Shown: positions 53,513-61,600 of the stretch, piece by piece
Layout: every line of letters starts with the position of its first letter
Numbering within the stretch: the stretch's first letter is position 1
Assembly: GCF_004341945.1 (NCBI RefSeq)
Contig: NZ_SMBP01000005.1
Location: forward strand, 82,217-146,216
Source of the DNA: Longicatena caecimuris
GTDB lineage: Bacteria; Bacillota_I; Bacilli_A; Erysipelotrichales; Erysipelotrichaceae
DNA length: 64,000 nt
Direction: 5' to 3'
Position numbers and translations under genes: made by a program
The notes under the pieces: model-generated
What the model was told of the DNA's origin: nothing
Database searches by the model: none
Seen by the model: the letters and a program-made list of their open reading frames with translations, nothing else

Positions 53513-54704
53513 GTTCCACCATATGTGGATGATAGCCATTTTCTTCCAAAATATCCAGCACTTCGTCAATATGTGTCTGATTGTTTGTCTCAATCACCAC
53601 CCCAACACGACACTGATTAAATAAGATGCCATTCTGAATACGATTATGGTTTACCGAAATAATATTGGCTCCGGTACGTGAAATCAATTCGATCATGCGC
53701 GATAAATTTCCCGGTTTATCGGTAACATTCATATTGATCACCGCCTTGCGTCCTGTTTTGATCAACCCAAGGTCAATAATCTTCGACAGCAAGTTTACAT
53801 CAATATTTCCACCGCTTAACACAGCAACGCATTTACGATGAATAAGATCAACCTTTCCAAACATGGCTGCTGCCACACTGACGGCACCAGCTCCTTCTGC
53901 TACCATCTTCATTTTTTCCAATAAAACCAGGATGGCTGCCGCAATTTCTTCTTCACTTACCGTTACTACTTCATCTACATACTCTTTACACAATGCATAG
54001 GTCAGTGTTCCCGGTGTTTTTACAGCAATTCCATCCGCAATCGTACTGACCTCTTTTAAGGTCATGATCTTCTGTTTCTCTAAGGATGTTTTCATGCTCG
54101 CTGCTTTTTCTGATTGTACACCGACAATACGGCAATGTGGACGCAAGGTTTTGATGGCATACGCAATGCCACTAATCAAGCCGCCGCCGCCAATCGGTAC
54201 GATGACTGTATCTACATCCGGCATTTTCTCTATGATTTCCATACCGATGGTTCCCTGACCGGCAATCACATCTTCATCATTAAATGGTTCGATAAAAACA
54301 GCTCCGGTAATTTCCTGCAGATTCTTCGCATATTCATAGGCATCGTTAAAGGTATCTCCTTGCAATTCTACCTTGACGCCATATGCCTTTGTAGCTTCAA
54401 TTTTGGAAAGAGGTGCTGTTTTCGGCATTACGATGGTTCCCTGAATGCCCATTTTCATACAAGAATATGCAACCCCTTGTGCATGATTACCAGCACTTGC
54501 CGCAATGACCCCTTTCGCCTTTTCTTCCTCATTCAAATTCGAAAGCTTATAATAAGCACCCCGCAGCTTAAACGCTCCTGTGCCCTGTAAATTTTCGGCT
54601 TTGATCCATAAATTTTCATGAATCTTTGTCGCATGCACCAATGGTGTTTTACTGATGATTGGTTCTAAGACACGTTTTGCATCTTCAATTTTTGCAATTT
54701 TCAT
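53505..54704 (-). CDS. ilvA: Threonine ammonia-lyase with ACT domain
   Basis: This PLP enzyme converts threonine to 2-oxobutanoate and ammonia in the cytosol. It has 399 residues. The PLP lysine is K46 in GTGAFKLRGA, the phosphate-binding loop is the IGGGGLISG segment (about 172-180), and SAGNHAQGVAYS contacts the substrate. A C-terminal ACT domain (about 325-399) suggests feedback or activation by a small molecule. The length of about 400 with a single ACT domain fits the short or catabolic-like form rather than the 500-residue biosynthetic one. No branched-chain genes are nearby. It is the first gene of the operon with yaiI, the unknown gene and the amidase. Confidence 0.93.
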   Translation of the reverse strand: MKIAKIEDAKRVLEPIISKTPLVHATKIHENLWIKAENLQGTGAFKLRGAYYKLSNLNEEEKAKGVIAASAGNHAQGVAYSCMKMGIQGTIVMPKTAPLSKIEATKAYGVKVELQGDTFNDAYEYAKNLQEITGAVFIEPFNDEDVIAGQGTIGMEIIEKMPDVDTVIVPIGGGGLISGIAYAIKTLRPHCRIVGVQSEKAASMKTSLEKQKIMTLKEVSTIADGIAVKTPGTLTYALCKEYVDEVVTVSEEEIAAAILVLLEKMKMVAEGAGAVSVAAAMFGKVDLIHRKCVAVLSGGNIDVNLLSKIIDLGLIKTGRKAVINMNVTDKPGNLSRMIELISRTGANIISVNHNRIQNGILFNQCRVGVVIETNNQTHIDEVLDILEENGYHPHMVEHV

Positions 54705-54743
54705 ATCGCCCGCTTTACCTCCGTTATCGATAATTTTATTGTA

Positions 54744-54920
54744 CTATGTTTTTCTCTTCATGAAAAGATGTTTTTCTACAAAATAGATACATTTATTAAC
54801 AATTGTACTTATATCGCGAACAAACTCATCAATTGAATGAACACAGCAAATCACGTATGCAAGGATAATCAAAGCCACCAAAAGCACAAAGATACCGACC
54901 CAAAAAAAGACACAATCCAT
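54744..54920 (-). CDS. Possible 58-residue single-pass membrane peptide
   Basis: A short frame begins at ATG 54920 and ends with TAG at 54744. Residues about 5-27 (FFWVGIFVLLVALIILAYVI, positions 5-24) form a clear membrane segment, and the rest is charged and ends in KRKT. AGGA lies ten bases before the ATG. It occupies the gap between the PEPCK-like gene and ilvA, on the same strand and 24 bp after the PEPCK-like stop. No family is recognised; the coherent membrane-plus-basic-tail layout is the only support. Confidence 0.5.
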   Translation of the reverse strand: MDCVFFWVGIFVLLVALIILAYVICCVHSIDEFVRDISTIVNKCIYFVEKHLFMKRKT

Positions 54921-54944
54921 TCAGATCATGTCCTGTTTTATACA

Positions 54945-56642
54945 TTAGTCCTTTTCAATAAAGTCTAACAACTCTTTTGCAGCCAAATTAATACCATCAC
55001 GGTTTTCTTTATCAAGACCTAAATGGGTATAAATTTCACCAACAAACACCCCATTATCACGCAGTGCCGTAAAGACCTCATCAATCAATGGATCACAAAC
55101 ATCCTGTTGTTGCATTGGTCCAAATGGATTCGCAAAGTATGTGGTAGAAATACCGACTTCCTGTGTCGTTCCCTTCGCCATACGCTTTCCTTCCTTACAG
55201 GTTGCTTTGGCATCTTCCAGATTCTCAAAGCGATGCAATCCGGATTCATTATCATAATTATTAGCATAGGCGAATAAATCAATCTTATGATTCATTGCGA
55301 CAACTTCATATGGTGCTGCTGGTGTAATGACACGCGCATTATTGCTAGACTCCGGATTCATAAAGATTGAGCGATCCATATCACGATATGGTGTACCCGG
55401 ATCTAGATCATCCAAGCGAATGAAGGCACCGATTTCCGTCCCTTGTCCATATGGAACGCCATCCTCGATATGAATGGTTCCCATATCATCAAAGACAACT
55501 TCAATATCTTTGATAACATCTTTACCCGCAATCTTTAAGGCTTCAATTGATTCTGACTTTCCTGCGCCAGAATCCCCCATTAACATAATTCCCTTACGTT
55601 TGCCATTGTGTAAGGTGATATTAACGAAGGCACCATGGATTGGCAGCCAGCCATGCTGCATCTTTCTTAAATTGTGCAGCGTCAGACACATTTTTTTCAT
55701 GTAGCCGAAATATTCGATCTTTTCATCATAAGTCAGGCTACCTACCCAGATATCATCAGTTGCATCATAATGGAAGACTGTTTCATTCTTATCATCTTGA
55801 TTACCAAACAGACAGATTAAATCTGGTTTTTTACGGCATTCATCTTCCGTAGCCAGCTCAAATAAATTTCCTAATGAAACGGCACTGGAGATAAAATCAC
55901 GATGGAAGTATACAAAGGCTAATAAAGTTCCGATTTTGCATGGGAAGCAGAACCATTCTTCATCACTGCCAGTGAAATACGTAATTGGATTTACATCTGT
56001 TTCCGTAAACATACCGGTACGCTTGTTTGATTTTGGATGTAGGATCATCGGTGTGCGCAGCATGATGGAAGTAATGAATGGAATATCTTTTAAGGCATCA
56101 TACGTATTTGATAACTTCGGCTGTTTTACACTTACCGCAATCGCCGCATTGGTTCCGGCCTGCATTTGCCGATATACGCGGTTTTTTCTCCCCATTAAAG
56201 ATTCTTCTAAATTACGATATAATGTCAATACCATATTATTGAAATTTGAGTCCGCCGTCACAAAGCTGATATCCTGCAAAGCACTTGCTGTTCCCGCCGT
56301 AACAACGGAAAAACGCTGATGCTTCTTCCAGAAATTATACATTTCTTCTAAAAACTCTAATAATCGTCCTTTATCATTCAGATAGGAAGATTCAATTTCA
56401 TCAATTTTAAAGATACGCATCATACGGAACAGACGCAAAAGATCAACGGTTGCCTCGCGTGCTGTCTTTCCGCCTACGGCATAATAATATAAGTCTTCAT
56501 TGTTCTCTTTCAGATAATCAATAAAATTGTGTACATAGTTACTGAAGGTACTGGAATTTAAAAGCTGATCTCCAGTGGTAGCATATCCGGCGCTGAAATT
56601 GACAATCGCCAAATCGTTATTTAAATATAATGTTTCTTTCAT
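54945..56642 (-). CDS. PEP-carboxykinase-like P-loop protein
   Basis: This 565-residue protein resembles ATP-dependent PEP carboxykinase but is strongly changed. The C-terminal half keeps YFGYMKKM (PEPCK: YxGEMKKG), LPIHGAFVNI, a P-loop GDSGAGKSES at about 356-365, a DD pair in VVFDDMG, and NARVITPAAPYE. The P-loop reads like that of HPr kinase (GESGIGKSE) rather than PEPCK (GLSGTGKTT). The N-terminal half has no clear PEPCK substrate motif. It may be a small-molecule or protein kinase of the HprK/PEPCK superfamily. AAAGGAG lies six bases before the ATG. No gluconeogenic gene is near, so I give no symbol. Confidence 0.7.
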   Translation of the reverse strand: MKETLYLNNDLAIVNFSAGYATTGDQLLNSSTFSNYVHNFIDYLKENNEDLYYYAVGGKTAREATVDLLRLFRMMRIFKIDEIESSYLNDKGRLLEFLEEMYNFWKKHQRFSVVTAGTASALQDISFVTADSNFNNMVLTLYRNLEESLMGRKNRVYRQMQAGTNAAIAVSVKQPKLSNTYDALKDIPFITSIMLRTPMILHPKSNKRTGMFTETDVNPITYFTGSDEEWFCFPCKIGTLLAFVYFHRDFISSAVSLGNLFELATEDECRKKPDLICLFGNQDDKNETVFHYDATDDIWVGSLTYDEKIEYFGYMKKMCLTLHNLRKMQHGWLPIHGAFVNITLHNGKRKGIMLMGDSGAGKSESIEALKIAGKDVIKDIEVVFDDMGTIHIEDGVPYGQGTEIGAFIRLDDLDPGTPYRDMDRSIFMNPESSNNARVITPAAPYEVVAMNHKIDLFAYANNYDNESGLHRFENLEDAKATCKEGKRMAKGTTQEVGISTTYFANPFGPMQQQDVCDPLIDEVFTALRDNGVFVGEIYTHLGLDKENRDGINLAAKELLDFIEKD

Positions 56643-56729
56643 AATCTGCTCCTTTCAACCTTTTATCTTTGTTAAAATAAAGTTTTATCAACCCTATCGT
56701 TCTCTATTATACAATAAAGCGAAAAAATA

Positions 56730-56799
56730 AGAAAGTGTTTTTTGTAATATTTTCATAAAATGTAAATTCTTTCATGAAAATAACAATACCACTTTCTTA
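56730..56799 (-). terminator. Long nested hairpin after proS
   Basis: AAGAAAGTG (56730) and CACTTTCTT (56791) form an outer stem. Inside lies a second inverted repeat, ATTTTCAT and ATGAAAAT. On the minus strand the structure is followed by ATTTTTTC. It starts just after the proS stop and probably acts as its terminator, although the size is unusual. Confidence 0.6.
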
Positions 56800-56807
56800 C
56801 CTTCTTC

Positions 56808-58499
56808 TTACTTTACTATTTCCATCAGCTTCGCTTTTGTTTCACTGATCAGCCATTCTTCGTTTTCTGATGCTGTACGCGCGCGGAATTCCACCTTGCC
56901 ATCCACAGCTCCTCTTCCTACTGTTATGCGATAAGGGATGCCAATCAGCTCCATGTCCTTAAATTTTACGCCTGGGCGCTCTTTTCGATCATCCAATACG
57001 ACATCAATACCAGCAGCACTCAGCTCTTCATACAAGGCAGTTGCTACACGCATCTGCTCTTCATCCTTGATTGCTACAACGACGATAGCCACTTGATAAG
57101 GCGCTACACTGGCAGGCCAGATGATACCGGATGCGTCATTGTGCTGTTCCACAATTGCCGCCATTGCTCTTCCTAAGCCAAAGCCATAGCAGCCCATCTG
57201 TACCGGATGCAGCTTATTTGTTTCATCCTGATATTCTAAGCCAAGACTTTCTGCATATTTCGTACCGAGTTTAAAGGTATTTCCTACCTCAATTCCTTTC
57301 GCAAAGGTTAAACGATGTCCACATACCGGACAGATGTCACCTTCTTTTACCTGTGCAATATCCGCAATCATAGAGACTTCAAAATCTTTCACATTCACGT
57401 TTACGATATGGTGATCGGTCTGATTTGCGCCGACAATAAAGTTTTTCATATGCGTAACTTCACGATCCATGATGATCGGACATGCAATTCCAATCGGACC
57501 GGCAAAACCAACCTTCGCATGTGTAACACGTTCTACTTCATCAAAATCGGCCAATTCCATTTCATTTGCCTGTAGCAACTTCAAGACTTTTGTCTCATTT
57601 AATTCTCTTGTGCCCTTTAACAAAAAGGCATAGGTCTTACCATCAATCTTATAAATCAATGTCTTTACAAAGTCATCGGCTGCTTTCTGAAAGAAGGCTG
57701 CCACTTCTTCGATCGTCTTGGCATCCGGTGTTTTCACAACTTCCATTTGACGAAGTTCTGCCGTGTCATCCGATGCCTGATCCACAACTTCCGTAATTTC
57801 CAAATTGCTGGAGAAATCGCAATGCTCACAGCCAACAACTACATCTTCTCCGATTGGAGTAATGGCCTGGAATTCCTCTGACAAACTTCCCCCCATTGCC
57901 CCGGTATCTGCCTTAACGATCTTATATGTTAAGCCTAAACGCTCCATGATCTTTTTATATGCATGAAACATCTTCATATAGGATACATGCATACTTTCCT
58001 CATCCACATCAAAGGAATATGCATCCTTCATGATAAATTCACGCACTCGAATCAAGCCATAACGAGGTCTTGTTTCATCACGAAATTTGGTCTGAATCTG
58101 ATATAGATTATAAGGGAAATCCTTATAAGAGCTTCCTTTCATGGTTGCCGCTATGGTGAAAAGTTCTTCATGCGTTGGCCCCATGACATAACGTTTCTGG
58201 TAACGATCTTTCAAAGCAAACATATTTGCCCCAAAGGCTTCCCTACGTCCGCTTTTTTCGTATACTTCTTCAGGAATCAGTACCGGCATCAACAACTCCT
58301 GTGCACCGGTTGCGTCCATTTCCTCACGTACGATTGTTTCAATCTTCTGTAATACGCGCTTTCCCATAGGCATGATCATATAAATACCGGAAGAGCTTTT
58401 CTTGATCATTCCTGCTCTTACCAGTAAGTTTCCACTGACACTGTCTTCATCCTTCGCATTTTCACGGATGGTATAAAAGAAACTGTTACTCAATTTCAT
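56808..58499 (-). CDS. proS: Prolyl-tRNA synthetase, bacterial type
   Basis: This enzyme charges tRNA-Pro with proline. Its 563 residues fit the bacterial form. The class II catalytic core has motif 2 (FRDETRPRYGLIRVREFIMKDAYSF, about 137-161), an inserted editing domain of YbaK type (about 225-395), a CPVCG pair with the following KGIEVGNTFKLGTKY, motif 3 in CYGFGLGRAMAAIVEQ, and an anticodon-binding domain (about 460-563). The editing domain should remove wrongly attached alanine. The leader (58500-58611) is short and I see no T-box. It is monocistronic. Confidence 0.96.
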   Translation of the reverse strand: MKLSNSFFYTIRENAKDEDSVSGNLLVRAGMIKKSSSGIYMIMPMGKRVLQKIETIVREEMDATGAQELLMPVLIPEEVYEKSGRREAFGANMFALKDRYQKRYVMGPTHEELFTIAATMKGSSYKDFPYNLYQIQTKFRDETRPRYGLIRVREFIMKDAYSFDVDEESMHVSYMKMFHAYKKIMERLGLTYKIVKADTGAMGGSLSEEFQAITPIGEDVVVGCEHCDFSSNLEITEVVDQASDDTAELRQMEVVKTPDAKTIEEVAAFFQKAADDFVKTLIYKIDGKTYAFLLKGTRELNETKVLKLLQANEMELADFDEVERVTHAKVGFAGPIGIACPIIMDREVTHMKNFIVGANQTDHHIVNVNVKDFEVSMIADIAQVKEGDICPVCGHRLTFAKGIEVGNTFKLGTKYAESLGLEYQDETNKLHPVQMGCYGFGLGRAMAAIVEQHNDASGIIWPASVAPYQVAIVVVAIKDEEQMRVATALYEELSAAGIDVVLDDRKERPGVKFKDMELIGIPYRITVGRGAVDGKVEFRARTASENEEWLISETKAKLMEIVK

Positions 58500-58611
58500 A
58501 CTGTACTCTCCTCATCTAACTTTATGATTCATCTATAATCTTCTGTATTTTAGCATGTTTTAGAATAAATGTAAATTTCTGCTTTTTTTCTTGTTGATAT
58601 TTTTAAAACCG

Positions 58612-58657
58612 GTTAGAAAAGGCATTATTTCAATCTGAACAGCTTTGAAACAATGCC
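58612..58657 (-). terminator. Terminator after the c-di-GMP protein gene
   Basis: GGCATT and AATGCC close a long imperfect stem including TTTCAA/TTGAAA, followed on the minus strand by TTTTCT. Confidence 0.8.
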
Positions 58658-58666
58658 TCATGTGAC

Positions 58667-61600
58667 TTACCATTCCTGTGAAGGTATCGGCTTACCATAA
58701 TAATATCCCTGAATCAGATAGCAACCCAATGTTTTTAATATTTCCACTTGTTCTGCATATTCAACTCCTTCAGCCACAACCTCAATCTGTAAAGCCGCAC
58801 ACAGTTCCACCATGCTGGAAATGATGGCTCTGGCTTTATGGTTACTGATGATATCATCCATTAAGCCCTTATCCAGTTTCAGTACATTAAACTTAACACT
58901 GGATAAAAAGGCAATATTACTATATTTCGATCCAAAATCATCTAAAGACAAACGATAGCCTGCTTCTTTTATTTCTTTACATTTCTTCTCCATGGTCGTT
59001 CTTTCAATATCACCGACGCTCTCTGTAATTTCAATTTCGATCCATGCACGTTTGCAGGCATAGCTTTCACTGATGTTGCTCATCCGCTGTGCCAAATTAT
59101 CTTCTAATAATGTCACGCGTGAGAAATTTAAAGAAATCGGCACACATGCTTTGCCTTCCTTTTCCCATTTACATAAGATTTCATGAACCTGCCGGAACAC
59201 AAAGAAGTCAATATAATGAATAATGCCTAACTTTTCCAGCATTGGAATAAAGCGATTTGGTGCTACGATCGTTCCATCCGCATCCTGATAGCGAATCAAA
59301 GCCTCGGCCCCAATGATGGCATTGGTTTGTGAATTTACTTTCTTTTGCAAATACACCTGGAAACGGCCTTCCTTAATTTCTTTTAAAATGCCTTTTAAGA
59401 CATGGGTATTATGTTTGGCGTGTTCGCCTTGCAAATAGCTGTAATTGAATTGCTTATTGATCAGTCTTTGCTCATCTGCATGGGCAATCAGCTCATCCAA
59501 CTGCTTATTCGTATCACTCCATACAAAGCCGATGGATACATCACAAATCTTTTGCATACGTTTTTGCAATTTCACAACATGATTGGTAAACATCTCATTG
59601 CTCATATCTTCTACGATCACCAAAAACTCATCCCCGGTAAAGCGATAGACATTGCCATTTACGAATATCTTTTCCATTAAATGTGCAATGCGACGGATGA
59701 TATCATCACCATAAGCGTTTCCGTATAGGTGATTAATATCCCGCAATCCATTGATATCCAATGAAACTACACCCAATGAAATTAATCGTTCTTCCATGAG
59801 TTCCTGACGGTATTGCTGATAACTTGCTCGATTCAAAGCACCACTTAGATAATCATGATAATGCATATACAATTGTTTCTTTTGCAGTTTCATCTTCGCC
59901 AATTCATTGCTTAAATAATAACTTAACATCCGTAAGAAACCGGGATGTTCCTTATGGCACGTATAATTGTCGATGCCAAGATAACCAATAATTACTCCAT
60001 TATCCTGCATACATGCCAACATACTGCTATGAATGCGTAATTCTTTTAAATATGCATATATCTTAGGATCTTGCTCTTTTAAGCTTTCTACATCCTCTAA
60101 TACTTGTACACCAAACAGCAATTCTTTTAAATTCGCATTATGAATGGAATTCGGCTGTAGTATATATTCATTCAATTCTTTGATAGAATCCATACCATCC
60201 TTGCGAACTTCATATAATTGCATAGTATCGCTATAATCAATCAAATATGCGCGATCTCCGCCATAATAACGCATGAGTTGCTCAACGGCACGATACAACG
60301 CTTTAGTAAAAGACTTTTCCAGATTCATTGAATACAGTGTTTTTAAGAGCATATCCTCACTTGCCTTATCTCCTGTGAAAAGCTCCTGCATAGTCAAAGG
60401 CTGTGGTAAAGGCTGTTCGACTTCTTTTAGCACATAACAATTTCCACCTTTTTCTTTGGCTTGATGAATGGTATCAAAAGCAATATGAAAGAGTTCATCA
60501 CTTGTTTTTGGCTGATGCAGCAGGATAATGCCACAAGATAAGGTAACCTTAAAGTTCATATCAGAAAACATATAAGGAATGCCGATCGTCTTACGAATAT
60601 ATTCGACGATAGCGCAGATATCCTGTTTGGTTGCCTCACTGCATAACCATAACGCAAATGTTCCATCTTCCATGCGTCCTACGATTTTTCGGCATGCAAA
60701 ACCAGTTAGTAACAAGGCTGCCAATTCTTCCTGAATACGCTCGACTCCGGCCATATCGATACGTGAAAATTCTGATTCATGATCGATTTCAAATAGTAAG
60801 AAAGCTTCTTTTTCCTGTGCTTTTTTCCGCTGTTTTAAGGTTTCCTTTAACACTTCTTTAAAGGTGTTTTCTTTATATACATTTGGAAATACATCCATTT
60901 CCGGTTTCTTCTTTAATGCCAGTTCAATTTTTTTACGATCATCTATGTTCACTAGAATACCATGCAAATATAAATCACCGTTTTTGGCATCCATGAATAA
61001 TCGACCTACACTGTTGACCCAAAACAAATGCCCATTTTCATCTTTACAGCGATATTCACAATTGATGAGTGATTTTCCTTGGGCATATGCATTTTGTAAT
61101 GCTTCCATATTCAGCAGATGTAAAAAGCGCAGGCGATCTTCCTCAAAAGCCACATGCTGTGTGTGCAGCTGCAATAAATCTTCAAAGCTTTCTACCTTTT
61201 GCTGGGCGGCTACCATTTTGCCTTCGATTTCCATCATACACTCTTGCGATAGATTCATCCGAAAACGTAACAACATAGTATCGGAAATAACGATATGGCG
61301 CTGCATTTGATGCTGATAATATGCCTGCGCTGTTTTTTGTTTCGTTACATCTTCGCCAACGGCCACCGCATAGCGCGCTTTTTTCTGCTGATCGTAAATG
61401 GTCGTATAAGTCACTCTTTCCCACCACCAGCCATCATGGTTTTTCTTGGCTGTTAGAATATCTCTTTGGATATAAGGGACTCCGTTTTCAAGCTGTACAT
61501 ACATATCTTTCAGCGTCGGCCAGCTTTCCGGATGAATCAGATGCTGCTTCTGCAATGCTTCGGGCATATTGCGAGTGATCGTTTGCATCGCATGACGATC

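Noticed and set aside
58500..58611. T-box leader before proS
   Set aside because: The gap is too short and shows no T-box sequence or antiterminator pair.
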